Part shown: positions 46,555 to 55,795 of the stretch, one piece after another
How positions within the stretch are numbered: the first letter of the stretch is position 1
Layout: every line of letters starts with the position of its first letter
NCBI RefSeq assembly: GCF_000238395.3
Contig: NZ_CP011025.1
Location: 124,001 to 188,000 of the forward strand
Source of the DNA: Pseudoalteromonas arctica A 37-1-2
GTDB taxonomy: Bacteria > Pseudomonadota > Gammaproteobacteria > Enterobacterales > Alteromonadaceae
Reading direction: 5' to 3'
DNA: 64,000 bases
Program-made: the position numbers and the translations under genes
Notes under the pieces: model-generated
Told to the model about the DNA's origin: nothing
Databases searched by the model: none
What the model saw: only the letters and a program-made list of their open reading frames with translations

Positions 46555-47220
46555 ATGAAAAGTGGAATTTTAATATGTGTGTTGGCATTACTATTAGCTG
46601 CGTGCCAACAACCTACCGTGTATGTATTTAGTGAAAACTTGCAAGATGAACAGAGCAATCAGCTCGATGCTGCGCTAAAAGCACAATCGCTCCCTTATGA
46701 ATATGTACCGCTGGCAATCCCACCTGATTTTGGTGAGGCTACATTACTCTTATCAAGTGACAAAATTTACCCAAAAGAGACTGAGCAGTTAGCTACTATT
46801 ATGCAGGGGCTAGGTTACGAGCCACAAGTTAACTATACAACGCGTTCAAATCATTTTTATGGTGATGGCAATATAGGCTTTTATCTAAAAAATGCAGTGG
46901 CGGGTACAACCTTTGTTATGCCTAAAAAGTTACGAACAACTCAATGCAGCGAAGACAAGTACAATGATTTACTCGTCACATTTACAAATAAATATGCTGA
47001 CTTTACCTTACCCAGTGGCGCTGTTGTAAGGTTAGATTGGGAGTTTTTGTACGGTTACGTTGTCATTTATTATAAAACCTACTCGCAAACATACAGTCAC
47101 TCGCAACCACTTATAAATACGCCCTTTGGCGCCAAACCATCCGATACTTACAGGTTTACAGCTCACGTTAATAACCCCAGCTGGCTTGATTGCTCACTAC
47201 AAATTATTTATATGGACTGA
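46555..47220 (+). CDS. lipoprotein of unknown function
   Basis: Protein of 221 residues with a clear lipoprotein signal (residues 1-17, lipobox LLAAC) and the strong ribosome site GGGGGTAACT. The mature part begins with a segment that reads like a SPOR/LytR-type alpha-beta element ('VYVFSENLQDEQSNQLDAALKAQ', with quantities 'ALLLSSDKIYPKETEQLATIMQGLGYE'), followed by a beta-rich C-terminal half with two cysteines (near 127 and 217). No family is recognised. It probably resides at the outer membrane. Confidence 0.6.
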   Translation: MKSGILICVLALLLAACQQPTVYVFSENLQDEQSNQLDAALKAQSLPYEYVPLAIPPDFGEATLLLSSDKIYPKETEQLATIMQGLGYEPQVNYTTRSNHFYGDGNIGFYLKNAVAGTTFVMPKKLRTTQCSEDKYNDLLVTFTNKYADFTLPSGAVVRLDWEFLYGYVVIYYKTYSQTYSHSQPLINTPFGAKPSDTYRFTAHVNNPSWLDCSLQIIYMD

Positions 47221-47229
47221 GTGATAGAG

Positions 47230-47688
47230 CTAACCGTGAGTTTCTATATGCTCGCTTAGTTTGGCAATGCGCAGACTCATACCTTCTATAATTCGGTCTT
47301 TAATTTTTTCGCGGATAACATTAGGTAAACGAGTGAGTGCTTCAGGGGTAATAGCGAGGACTATACTGTCGGTTTTAGCGCGAGCACTGGTGCTGCGTTC
47401 TCGGTTATTTATAAAGGCACCTTCACCTATAAATTCACCGGGCTCTATAGTGCCAAGTTCTAGCAAATGATTATGTTTAAATACTAATAACGCGCCGCTA
47501 AGTACAATGTACAAACGTTTGTCGTTATCGTATTGCTTAAATAAAAATTGATGCTGGCTTACTAAATACAACAGGCCGAACGACTCTAATAAGACTTGGC
47601 GCTCGCTGAGCGTAAATTCTTTAAAAAAGTGCAGCCTGTTTATAATTTCCATTTGTTTGAATAATGGAATATGTTCGATTAGCTTCAT
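47230..47688 (-). CDS. stand-alone cyclic-nucleotide-binding-domain protein
   Basis: Protein of 152 residues made almost entirely of one cNMP-binding beta roll (about 15-125) with the phosphate-binding cassette 'PGEFIGEGAFINNRERSTSA' near 85-105, in which G-E and R are conserved as in ligand-binding members. A C-terminal helix follows, but there is no HTH, so it does not bind DNA like Crp. Start is ATG 47686-47688; the preceding TTG is ignored. It begins 29 bases after the glnG stop and may be the last gene of the glnA operon. Confidence 0.75.
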   Translation of the reverse strand: MKLIEHIPLFKQMEIINRLHFFKEFTLSERQVLLESFGLLYLVSQHQFLFKQYDNDKRLYIVLSGALLVFKHNHLLELGTIEPGEFIGEGAFINNRERSTSARAKTDSIVLAITPEALTRLPNVIREKIKDRIIEGMSLRIAKLSEHIETHG

Positions 47689-47717
47689 CAATAACCAAAT
47701 GTGTTAAAAGCGTTTAA

Positions 47718-49103
47718 TCAGCTAATATTGCGCTCTTTTAATTTTCGGGTCAACGTGTTGCGTCCCCAACCAATTTTTATAGCAGCATCTTGCTTATGAC
47801 CAGAACAATTAGCCAGTGCGGTTTTAATTAAGCGAGTTTCTAGCTGGGCTTGAATGTCAGGCCAAATATTTTCTTTGCCTTGTTTAAGCTCTTGATTAAG
47901 CCATTGCTGAAACGCATCTAGCCAATCACCTTCTTCCTGGGTTGGCGAAGCATCCAGAATCTCTGGCGGTAAGTCTTGCTCGCTTACAAGCTCACCCGGT
48001 GCCATTACAGTAAGCCAGCGACAGGTGTTTTCTAATTGGCGTACATTGCCTGGCCAATTAAATAAGCGTAATTGCTCAGTTGCCTTAGGGCTCAGCACTT
48101 TGCTTTCTACTTGTAGCTCTTTAGCGCTTTTATGTAAAAAGTGTTGCGATAAGCTTTCTATATCTTCAGTACGCTCTCGAAGAGCAGGTAAACGTAGGCG
48201 CACAACATTAAGACGATGAAATAAATCATCCCTAAACTTGCCCTGTTTAACTAAATCTTCAAGGTTTTGGTGCGTAGCCGCAATAATACGCACATCTACT
48301 TTTATACTTTGATGGCCACCAACGCGATAAAACTCACCATCGGCAAGAACGCGTAATAAACGTGTTTGTACATCAAGTGGCATATCACCAATTTCATCTA
48401 AAAATAGTGTGCCGCCATTGGCTTGCTCAAAACGGCCTTTACGCACGCTGTCGGCGCCCGTAAATGCGCCTTTTTCGTGGCCAAATAACTCTGACTCAAC
48501 AAGCTCTTTTGGAATGGCTGCCATGTTAAGTGCAATAAATTGGTTTTCTTTACGTGGGCTATGATTGTGTAGCGCACTGGCGACAAGTTCTTTACCTGTT
48601 CCAGATTCACCATTTATTAATACGCTCATGCTAGAGGCCGATAGTTTACCTATCGCTCTAAACACTTCTTGCATTGCGGGCGCTTCACCAATTATGTGGG
48701 CACTTTTTGGTGGAGCTTGCTTGCGTTTAGTTTTTTTAGTGGAGTTTGCTCTGCATGCGCTTTCGACTAGCGCCACTGCTTCATTTAAATCAAACGGCTT
48801 AGCGAGGTATTCAAAAGCACCTTTTTGGAATGCATTTACAGCTGAGTCTAAATCTGAGTGCGCAGTCATTATAATAACCGGCAGCCCAGGGTTTTGCTCT
48901 GCAATAAGTTCAAGCAACGCCATACCATCCATACCAGGCATTCGTACGTCAGAAACTAAAACAGTAGGTTGGCTAAACTTTAGTGCGCTTAGTACATCTT
49001 GCGCATTAGCAAAGCTCTCTGTGTTAAACCCTGCACGGGTTAGTGCTTTTTCAAGTACAAATCGAATAGAAGCATCATCATCTACAAGCCAAACTGTTTT
49101 CAT
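47718..49103 (-). CDS. glnG: nitrogen regulation response regulator NtrC (NRI)
   Basis: Sigma-54-dependent activator of nitrogen-assimilation genes. Receiver domain (residues 1-120) with the acidic pocket 'VDDDAS' near 7-12 and phosphorylated Asp in 'LVSDVRMPGMDG' near 53; AAA domain (about 140-370) with Walker A 'GESGTGKE' near 170 and sigma-54 contact motif GAFTGA near 210; C-terminal Fis-type HTH ending 'GWGRNTLTRKLKERNI'. Start at ATG 49101-49103 with GGAG upstream, 15 bases after the glnL stop. It should act on the glnA promoter in this window. Confidence 0.95.
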   Translation of the reverse strand: MKTVWLVDDDASIRFVLEKALTRAGFNTESFANAQDVLSALKFSQPTVLVSDVRMPGMDGMALLELIAEQNPGLPVIIMTAHSDLDSAVNAFQKGAFEYLAKPFDLNEAVALVESACRANSTKKTKRKQAPPKSAHIIGEAPAMQEVFRAIGKLSASSMSVLINGESGTGKELVASALHNHSPRKENQFIALNMAAIPKELVESELFGHEKGAFTGADSVRKGRFEQANGGTLFLDEIGDMPLDVQTRLLRVLADGEFYRVGGHQSIKVDVRIIAATHQNLEDLVKQGKFRDDLFHRLNVVRLRLPALRERTEDIESLSQHFLHKSAKELQVESKVLSPKATEQLRLFNWPGNVRQLENTCRWLTVMAPGELVSEQDLPPEILDASPTQEEGDWLDAFQQWLNQELKQGKENIWPDIQAQLETRLIKTALANCSGHKQDAAIKIGWGRNTLTRKLKERNIS

Positions 49104-49117
49104 GCAAACTCCAAACA

Positions 49118-50188
49118 TTAATCTGCAAAGGGCAGATAGATATTAAATTCAGTATGTCCAGGCCAGCTATCACATTCTATATAGCCATCATGTTGATCTA
49201 TCAGTGTTTGCGCTATTGAGAGTCCTAACCCAGAGCCACCTTCTTTATTGGTGATCATAGGGTAGAACAGTGTTTCGCGTACACTGGGATCAATACCTGG
49301 TCCGTTATCAGATATTTGGATCAACAAGGCTTTTTTAGGTGCTTTACCTGGGCGACGATGCTGATGATTAATGCGGGTTTTTATTGTTATTTCACCGCCA
49401 TCTACAAGCGCCTGTTGGGCATTTCGAACAATGTTTAATACCACTTGCTGAATTTTGCCTTGATCAATGTATACATCAGGAATACTTGGGTCGTAATCTT
49501 TAACTAAGCTAATGTTAGAACAATTATCTAACGTACTTAGCCTTGCAACTGATTCAAGTGATTGGTGTATATTGCCATACGATTTTTGCGGAAGTTGATT
49601 GGGCCCCAAAAGCCTATCTACTAGTTCGCGTAATCGGTCGGCTTGCTCAATGATGAGCTCAGCACATTGATCTCTTTCTTGTTGATCAACCTCATACTGC
49701 AATAACTGCGCCGCTCCGCGAATTCCACCTAAAGGATTTTTAATTTCGTGAGCTAAGCCTCTAATTAGGTTTCGGGCAGCTTGATATTGATGCATTTGAT
49801 TAGACGCTTGGTCGTGCTTAATTTCGTCATCGGTTTGGCGCCACTCAAATAAAATATAAAGCGAGCCATTAAACTTAATTTGTCGTGTACTTACGGCTAC
49901 TTTTGCATGGCGAGAATCGCTAAAAACCACGTCAGCTCTATGCTGCTGGCAATCTACGCCTTCAACTAATGAGTATTGTTCTATACGCTGTAAATCGATT
50001 GAATGGTAGTTAAAAAGGCTATCAAACGGTTGATCTAATAGGCGCTTATTACCAAGGCCAAGCAGCTCGCTAGTACTAGTATTGGCATATACAACGGTGA
50101 AGTTTTTATCAAGTAACATGATAGCGGTTGTTTGATTTTGCCAAATGGCATCGAGTAGCTCAGGGCTAAAGTTTTTATTATTAATCAT
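49118..50188 (-). CDS. glnL: nitrogen regulation sensor kinase NtrB (NRII)
   Basis: Soluble histidine kinase/phosphatase that phosphorylates NtrC when PII signals low glutamine. N-terminal PAS domain (about 10-110), phospho-accepting His in 'LAHEIKNPLGGIRGAA' near 145, and HATPase motifs 'NIVRNAQQAL' near 245, 'DNGPGI' near 295 and 'GSGLGLSIAQ' near 320. 356 residues is normal. No membrane segments. Directly upstream of glnG. Confidence 0.95.
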   Translation of the reverse strand: MINNKNFSPELLDAIWQNQTTAIMLLDKNFTVVYANTSTSELLGLGNKRLLDQPFDSLFNYHSIDLQRIEQYSLVEGVDCQQHRADVVFSDSRHAKVAVSTRQIKFNGSLYILFEWRQTDDEIKHDQASNQMHQYQAARNLIRGLAHEIKNPLGGIRGAAQLLQYEVDQQERDQCAELIIEQADRLRELVDRLLGPNQLPQKSYGNIHQSLESVARLSTLDNCSNISLVKDYDPSIPDVYIDQGKIQQVVLNIVRNAQQALVDGGEITIKTRINHQHRRPGKAPKKALLIQISDNGPGIDPSVRETLFYPMITNKEGGSGLGLSIAQTLIDQHDGYIECDSWPGHTEFNIYLPFAD

Positions 50189-50270
50189 AGCTGCACCATT
50201 TTAGTGCGTGGATGTTTGCAAGCAAGTTATATGGCTAAATACACTGCTGCACGTTTAGTAATGCCCCAAT

Positions 50271-50792
50271 TTAGTTACCTAGGTTTAGCCCTTTTCGGTG
50301 CATAAAAAATATGCAGGGTTCGCTTGTAGCAATAACTTGGTTTTTACTATTAAAAAGCTTTAATTGTAGTGTGTGCTGACCACGTTCTACATCTCTAATT
50401 GCAAAGGTTGAGCTGTCACTGGCTGGGCCGTGTGCTTTACCATCAATAAAAAGTTGTATAGTAAAACCAGTTTCAAAGCGTGGTTTTATTCGGCTAGTTA
50501 CATAAACAGTGCCGGTATTTTCACGAATAGTCTGGTTATGATCAGGTGAGGAAATAGCAATACTAAAGGCCGCTTGTTGAGGCTGAGGTTGCTCGTCAAA
50601 AATGTCAGTATTTGTTGCAGGCATATTAAGATCTTGGCTGGTGAGCTTTACCTCTTGGGCCCCTTTATGAGGGGTGTCTGAGAACACTAATACGCCATTT
50701 TTATCTTTCCAAGCGTATATTTTTGTTTCACCGGCATAACTATAATTACTTAATCCTAAAGTAATTAATAGTAATAAAATCTTGTTATTCAC
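50271..50792 (-). CDS. DUF4124-domain exported protein within the glnA operon
   Basis: Protein of 173 residues with a signal peptide (about 1-20, ending 'LSNYSYA') followed by a DUF4124 segment 'IYAWKDKNGVLVFSDTPHKG' at about 26-45 and a beta-sandwich C-terminal half (about 80-165, 'FSIAISSPDHNQTIREN ... VYVTSRIKP'). The GTG at 50790-50792 is preferred: it has CAGAG upstream and gives a tidy signal peptide, whereas ATG 50807 lacks a ribosome site. Genes of this type are often found between glnA and glnL in the Alteromonadales. Role unknown. Confidence 0.75.
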   Translation of the reverse strand: MNNKILLLLITLGLSNYSYAGETKIYAWKDKNGVLVFSDTPHKGAQEVKLTSQDLNMPATNTDIFDEQPQPQQAAFSIAISSPDHNQTIRENTGTVYVTSRIKPRFETGFTIQLFIDGKAHGPASDSSTFAIRDVERGQHTLQLKLFNSKNQVIATSEPCIFFMHRKGLNLGN

Positions 50793-50853
50793 TCTGCAGC
50801 CCTGCATTTTTATCGGTAACTTAACTTTAGTGGAGATTGACTAATTTTACCAT

Positions 50854-50879
50854 TAAAAAAGCCCGCAAAGCGGGCTTGA
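50854..50879 (-). terminator. terminator after glnA
   Basis: Stem AAGCCCGC / GCGGGCTT with loop AAA and an A run on the left (T run on the minus strand), 28 bases after glnA. Partial read-through would let the glnL-glnG genes be expressed from the glnA promoter. Confidence 0.85.
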
Positions 50880-50905
50880 GAACACACATATTTTTTACAG
50901 CTTAA

Positions 50906-52312
50906 TTAACAGCTGTAGTACATTTCAAACTCAACTGGGTGAGTTGTCATGTTAAGTTTTTCAACTTCTTTAGACTTAAGTTCGATGTAAGCATCGATTA
51001 AGTCATCAGTGAATACGCCACCTTGAGTTAAGAATTCACGGTCTGCGCTAAGTGCAGATAGTGCTTCGTCAAGTGATGCTGCAACAGTTGGAATTTCTGC
51101 TGCTTCTTCAGCTGGTAAGTCGTATAAATCTTTATCCATAGCATCGCCAGGATGGATCTTGTTTTTGATACCATCAAGGCCAGCCATAAGCATTGCTGAG
51201 AAAGCAAGGTATGGGTTAGCAGTTGGATCCGGGAAGCGTACTTCAATACGACGACCTTTTTCAGATGGAACTACTGGGATACGGATTGATGCAGAACGGT
51301 TACGTGCAGAGTATGCAAGCATAACGGGTGCTTCAAAACCTGGTACTAAACGTTTGTACGAGTTAGTAGACGCATTTGCGAAAGCGTTAATTGCTTTAGC
51401 ATGCTTGATGATGCCGCCAATGTAGTAAAGTGCATCTTCAGAAAGACCGCCGTACTTATCGCCAGCAAAAAGGTTAACACCGTCTTTAGCTAAAGACTGG
51501 TGACAATGCATACCAGAACCGTTATCACCAACAACTGGCTTAGGCATAAACGTTGCTGTTTTACCGTATAAGTGAGCCATGTTATGGATAACATATTTCA
51601 TTTCTTGAATTTCATCCGCTTTTAATACCATTGTATTAAAGCGAGTAGCGATTTCGTTTTGACCTGCTGTTGCTACTTCGTGGTGATGTGCTTCTACTAC
51701 TTGGCCCATTTCTTCTAGAACTAGACACGTAGCTGAACGCCAATCTTGGAAGTCATCAACTGGAGCAACTGGGAAGTAACCGCCTTTAACACCTGGACGG
51801 TGACCAGTGTTGCCATCTGCATATTCTTTATCTGAGTTCCAAGCAGCTTGCTTAGAATCAATTTTGTACATAGAACCAGACATATCTGATTTGTATTTAA
51901 CATCGTCAAATACGAAAAATTCTGGCTCAGGGCCAAATAAAACAGTGTCTGCAATGCCTGTAGAACGCATGTAATCTTCAGCACGCTTAGCAACAGAACG
52001 CGGGTCGCGCTCATAGCCTTGTAGTGTAGAAGGCTCTACTACGTCACAACGTAAAATTAATGTCGCTTCTTCAGTGAAAGGGTCTAGTTTGATTGACTCA
52101 GGAACTGGCATTAATACCATGTCTGATTCGTTTATGCCTTTCCAGCCTGCAATTGAAGAACCGTCGAACATTTTACCGTCTTCGAAAAAATCTTCATCAA
52201 CTTGGTGATGAGGAATCGATACATGTTGTTCTTTACCCTTAGTGTCAGTAAAGCGTAAATCAATGAACTTGACGTCATTTTCTTTAATAAAATCTAAAAC
52301 CGATTGTGACAT
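50906..52312 (-). CDS. glnA: glutamine synthetase, type I
   Basis: Makes glutamine from glutamate, ammonia and ATP. 468 residues, dodecameric class I-beta. Contains '[16 protein letters not shown]' near 50-65, the metal-binding '[10 protein letters not shown]' near 127, 'HQSLAKDG' near 270 and, near residue 397, the tyrosine in '[10 protein letters not shown]' that is adenylylated in E. coli. GGAGGACAC lies upstream of ATG 52310-52312. A sigma-54 promoter and NtrC sites lie 57-175 bases upstream. Confidence 0.96.
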   Translation of the reverse strand: MSQSVLDFIKENDVKFIDLRFTDTKGKEQHVSIPHHQVDEDFFEDGKMFDGSSIAGWKGINESDMVLMPVPESIKLDPFTEEATLILRCDVVEPSTLQGYERDPRSVAKRAEDYMRSTGIADTVLFGPEPEFFVFDDVKYKSDMSGSMYKIDSKQAAWNSDKEYADGNTGHRPGVKGGYFPVAPVDDFQDWRSATCLVLEEMGQVVEAHHHEVATAGQNEIATRFNTMVLKADEIQEMKYVIHNMAHLYGKTATFMPKPVVGDNGSGMHCHQSLAKDGVNLFAGDKYGGLSEDALYYIGGIIKHAKAINAFANASTNSYKRLVPGFEAPVMLAYSARNRSASIRIPVVPSEKGRRIEVRFPDPTANPYLAFSAMLMAGLDGIKNKIHPGDAMDKDLYDLPAEEAAEIPTVAASLDEALSALSADREFLTQGGVFTDDLIDAYIELKSKEVEKLNMTTHPVEFEMYYSC

Positions 52313-52368
52313 GTGTCCTCCAACTATTGGGTTTTGTTATTGCTGCATAATTGCTTTGGTATTTACTA

Positions 52369-52384
52369 AGCTGATTTTGTGCCA
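52369..52384 (-). promoter_or_regulatory. sigma-54 promoter of glnA
   Basis: On the minus strand the sequence is TGGCACAAAATCAGCT. It has the required GG and GC with ten bases between them, in the -24/-12 pattern TGGCAC-N5-TTGC (last box diverged). It lies 57 bases upstream of the glnA start and downstream of the NtrC sites. Confidence 0.78.
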
Positions 52385-52422
52385 TTATTGTAACTGGCTG
52401 TTTATAAATTAAAAAAATATCA

Positions 52423-52485
52423 TTGCATCAAAATGGAATATATAAACGCACCATATTGGTGCGTAAATATTCCATTTTAGTGCAA
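52423..52485. promoter_or_regulatory. NtrC enhancer region of glnA
   Basis: A 63-bp near-palindrome. Its centre CGCACCATATTGGTGCG (52447-52463) fits the NtrC consensus TGCACC...GGTGCA. The outer arms TGCATCAAAATGGAATA and, on the other strand, TGCACTAAAATGGAATA match the consensus left half. This suggests three adjacent NtrC dimer sites spaced about two helical turns apart. Confidence 0.75.
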
Positions 52486-52819
52486 AATTTACAGAGCGTA
52501 ATTTGTTGTTAATTTAATCAGCTGAAATTAGCATAACCTAAATGCAAAAGAGTAACAAAAAGATCGGAAAAATAGTCAAAAAGACTGTTTTTCAAAAAAA
52601 CATTGAAATTTAATTCATATAATTGTCATATATAAAACAGATACTTAGTAAAAGTATTGAGAAAGTTTTAAAATATGTATTGGATAAACTTTCATCCATG
52701 TCATTAATGAGGGATAATATGCGCCCTTTTAAATCCTATGCTGGGACATCTCGCGAAAGCGTGGATGAGTGCGTAGATCTTGCAGGATCATTGAGAATTT
52801 AATTTCTCTGAGTAAATAT
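52486..52819. other. AT-rich region between the glnA enhancer and typA
   Basis: About 330 bp. It should hold the typA promoter; a GATAAT box at about 52714-52719 is plausible, with a weak upstream box. A short inverted repeat AGAATTTAATTTCT lies just before the typA start. No gene seen. Confidence 0.45.
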
Positions 52820-54643
52820 ATGAGCATCGAAAAGTTAAGAAATATAGCGATTATCGCGCACGTTGACCACGGTAAAACAACTCTGGTTGACAAACTACTT
52901 GAGCAATCAGGTACATTAGAAACACGCGGCGGTAACGAAGAGCGCGTGATGGACTCAAACGACATTGAGAAAGAACGTGGTATTACCATTTTGGCTAAAA
53001 ACACAGCCATCTCTTGGAACGACTACCATATCAATATCGTAGATACTCCGGGACACGCCGATTTCGGTGGTGAAGTTGAACGCGTACTTTCGATGGCTGA
53101 CTCAGTATTATTACTTGTTGATGCTCAAGAAGGTCCAATGCCACAAACGCGTTTCGTTACGCAAAAGGCATTCGCGCAAGGCTTAAAGCCAATCGTAGTT
53201 ATCAATAAAATTGATAAGCCAGGTTCACGTCCTGATTGGGTTATGGATCAAATCTTTGATTTATTCGACAACCTTGGCGCAACTGACGAACAGTTAGACT
53301 TTAAAGTAATCTACGCTTCAGCTATCAACGGCTGGGCAACACTAGATTTAGACGAGCCATCAGACAACATGGAACCTATGTTCAAGATGATCGTTGACGA
53401 AGTATCACCACCGGATGCAGATCCTGAAGGTGACTTCCAAATGCAAATTTCTCAACTAGATTACAACTCTTATGTTGGTGTAGTTGGTATTGGTCGTATT
53501 AAACGTGGTTCTGTTGCTCCTAACCAACAAGTTACTATTATCAGTGCTGATGGCACTACACGTAATGGTAAAATTGGCGCAGTACAAAGCTACCTAGGTC
53601 TTGAACGTATCGAAACTGATAGAGCTTACGCTGGTAACATCGTAACTGTAACAGGTATTGGTGAGCTTAAGATTTCTGATACAGTTTGTTTCCCAGGAAA
53701 CGTTGAAGCATTACCACCATTAAGTGTTGATGAGCCAACTGTAACAATGACATTCTCTGTAAATAACTCACCTTTCTGTGGTAAAGAAGGTAAGTTTGTA
53801 ACGTCACGTAATATCCGTGAACGTTTAGACAAAGAATTAGTACACAACGTAGCACTTCGCGTTGAAGATACTGGTAGCCCAGATAGCTTCCGTGTTTCTG
53901 GTCGTGGTGAATTACACCTAGGTATCTTAATCGAAAACATGCGTCGTGAAGGTTACGAGCTTTCAGTTTCTCGTCCAGAAGTTATCTTACGTACTGTAGA
54001 TGGCGTTCTAGAAGAACCGTTTGAAACAGTTACTATTGACTGTCAAGACGAGCATCAGGGTTCTGTTATGGAACAAGTTGGCCTACGTAAAGGTGAACTT
54101 ACTAACATGACTCCAGATGGCAAAGGCCGTATGCGTTTAGATTTCATGATCCCTAGCCGTGGTTTAATTGGTTTCCAAACTGATTTCATGACGCTTACTT
54201 CGGGTTCTGGTCTTATGTACCATACGTTCGATCATTACGGTCCTCACAAAGGTGGCGACATCGGTGTTCGTAAGAACGGCGTAATGATTGCAAACGCAAC
54301 TGGTAAAGCACTTACTAACGCATTATTCAACTTACAAGAACGCGGCCGTTTATTCATCGGTCACGGTGTTGAAGTATACGAAGGTATGGTTATCGGTATT
54401 CATAACCGTGATAACGACCTTACAGTTAACGCCCTTAAAGGCAAGCAGTTAACTAACGTACGTGCATCTGGTACTGATGAAGCGCAAACGCTTTCTCCAC
54501 ACCTTAACTACTCACTTGAGCAAGCGCTTGAGTTCATCGATGATGACGAGCTAGTTGAAGTAACTCCACTAAACATTCGTATTCGTAAGCGTTACCTTAC
54601 AGAAAACGAACGTAAACGTGCAGGTCGTGGACCTAAGTCATAA
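52820..54643 (+). CDS. typA: translational GTPase TypA/BipA
   Basis: Ribosome-binding GTPase of the EF-G type, needed for 50S assembly in the cold and for stress adaptation. G1 '[10 protein letters not shown]' at residues 12-21, switch II '[14 protein letters not shown]' near 72, 'NKIDKPG' near 128, then beta barrel, two EF-G-like domains and the C-terminal domain. Start at ATG 52820 gives 607 residues, as in E. coli; the longer frame from 52769 has no support. Divergent from glnA, as in E. coli. Strong terminator. Confidence 0.95.
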   Translation: MSIEKLRNIAIIAHVDHGKTTLVDKLLEQSGTLETRGGNEERVMDSNDIEKERGITILAKNTAISWNDYHINIVDTPGHADFGGEVERVLSMADSVLLLVDAQEGPMPQTRFVTQKAFAQGLKPIVVINKIDKPGSRPDWVMDQIFDLFDNLGATDEQLDFKVIYASAINGWATLDLDEPSDNMEPMFKMIVDEVSPPDADPEGDFQMQISQLDYNSYVGVVGIGRIKRGSVAPNQQVTIISADGTTRNGKIGAVQSYLGLERIETDRAYAGNIVTVTGIGELKISDTVCFPGNVEALPPLSVDEPTVTMTFSVNNSPFCGKEGKFVTSRNIRERLDKELVHNVALRVEDTGSPDSFRVSGRGELHLGILIENMRREGYELSVSRPEVILRTVDGVLEEPFETVTIDCQDEHQGSVMEQVGLRKGELTNMTPDGKGRMRLDFMIPSRGLIGFQTDFMTLTSGSGLMYHTFDHYGPHKGGDIGVRKNGVMIANATGKALTNALFNLQERGRLFIGHGVEVYEGMVIGIHNRDNDLTVNALKGKQLTNVRASGTDEAQTLSPHLNYSLEQALEFIDDDELVEVTPLNIRIRKRYLTENERKRAGRGPKS

Positions 54644-54668
54644 TCTATTAATTTAGAATAATGATTTT

Positions 54669-54703
54669 AAAAGCCGCTGTATTGCAAAATACAGCGGCTT
54701 TTT
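54669..54703 (+). terminator. terminator of typA
   Basis: Long stem AAAAGCCGCTGTATT / AATACAGCGGCTTTT with loop GCAA followed by T residues, 25 bases after the stop. Confidence 0.93.
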
Positions 54704-54805
54704 TGTGGATGAAAATAAGAGCTGTTAGCTATAGGTCGTCAGCTGACAGTATTTAGCTCAAAATTATATGACTACTATTTTGAGATGAAATTTCATAATA
54801 TATTT

Positions 54806-54893
54806 ACCTCTAAAAGCGCAGCGCCTCTTAACCTCTTTGTGAATAATTTACTTAAAGATTTTTTGCACAAGGAGAAGAGAATGAGAGAGCTGA
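54806..54893. repeat. isolated copy of the 163-bp repeat family
   Basis: ACCTCTAAAAGCGCAGCGCC then TCTTAACCTCTTTGTGAATA and so on, ending AAGAGAATGAGAGAG; the first half follows the units of 10831-13345 closely, in the variant with TTTTTTGCACAA. Only about 85 bases are present, and there is no tandem array here, so the family is dispersed in the genome. Confidence 0.75.
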
Positions 54894-54943
54894 AACAGAC
54901 GATAATGTAAAGTATCAGTGTTTGTTGGTGGGCTTTTTTTCGC

Positions 54944-54971
54944 TGGGTTTCGCTTCGCTCAACCCAACATA
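54944..54971. repeat. short hairpin repeat
   Basis: GCTGGGTTTCGCTTCGCTCA followed by ACCCAAC forms a hairpin (GGGTT / AACCC). A related 'GGGTTGAG ... AAACCC' hairpin lies at about 7742-7768. Both may be members of a REP-like family; function unknown. Confidence 0.5.
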
Positions 54972-54999
54972 CGTGTTCAATTATTTTATTGGTAGTTAC

Positions 55000-55728
55000 T
55001 TACTTTTTAGGGAGTAGGGTTATTTTGCCAAAGACGTCGGCATCTATAAAACCACGATTTCTGTCGCCATTTACTGGTTGTACTTCGTGTGAGCCTATAA
55101 AGTGCTCGCGCACGTCACTGCCATCGTTATCGCAATACGCTAACATAAAGCCTATTACTTGCTTTTCGCTAAGTGTAATTGGGGTGTTATTAGCTCCTTC
55201 TTTATAATCGTTAGGGTAGAGTTTTATTGCTACTTCCCAGGTAATGTTAAAAGGTGCGGTGGTGTTGCGCTTCCAGTTACTGACTAGGTGGTCGGTGTAC
55301 AAATGGGCTTTTTTATCAGGGCCGTAATCGGCAGCTTGGTTATCAAGGCCAATGTGGTACGCCAAAGCGGTGTGATTAAATTGGTGATTACCGCCTGATG
55401 CATCGCTATCAATAAATACTTCAAGCGCATCGTCATCCCAATATTTATAGGTTGGATCGGCGTGTGTATCTATTAAAACGTCATCCACAATATCGGCTTG
55501 TAGGTATAAATAGTTTTGATCCCACAGTAAGCGATAACGCCCTTTAAAGTCGGCATCGTTTGCTGGCAGTGTGCCATCCATTAAATAAGGCATATCGTGC
55601 CAAGCGGCTTTATCCCACGCACTTTCTGATACGCCATCAATAGTAATTGGAGTTGATGTATGTTCAACATCAATAGCCATTGCTGGCGTGCTTAATAAAA
55701 AGCTTAAGGCGAGTGCTAATTTTTTCAT
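55000..55728 (-). CDS. secreted CBM9-like sugar-binding protein
   Basis: Protein of 242 residues with a signal peptide (1-18, ending 'TPAMA'). The mature part is one carbohydrate-binding family-9-like beta sandwich: 'ITIDGVSESAWDKAAW' near 28, 'FKGRYRLLWDQNYLYLQADIVDD' near 62, 'KYWDDDALEVFIDSD' near 95 and 'WEVAIKLYP' near 160, in the order seen in CBM9 modules. Stand-alone members of this type occur in marine bacteria. Ligand unknown. No terminator-like hairpin is seen before the MBL gene, and both share direction. Confidence 0.75.
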   Translation of the reverse strand: MKKLALALSFLLSTPAMAIDVEHTSTPITIDGVSESAWDKAAWHDMPYLMDGTLPANDADFKGRYRLLWDQNYLYLQADIVDDVLIDTHADPTYKYWDDDALEVFIDSDASGGNHQFNHTALAYHIGLDNQAADYGPDKKAHLYTDHLVSNWKRNTTAPFNITWEVAIKLYPNDYKEGANNTPITLSEKQVIGFMLAYCDNDGSDVREHFIGSHEVQPVNGDRNRGFIDADVFGKITLLPKK

Positions 55729-55795
55729 TAATTTCTCAATTTTATTGTGTGCTTGTCTTAATGTAATAACAATCTTAAAACAGCTAAGTAAATAG

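Noticed and set aside
48025..49146. Frames of 64 and 193 codons antisense to glnG
   Set aside because: Antisense shadows of a strongly conserved response-regulator gene.
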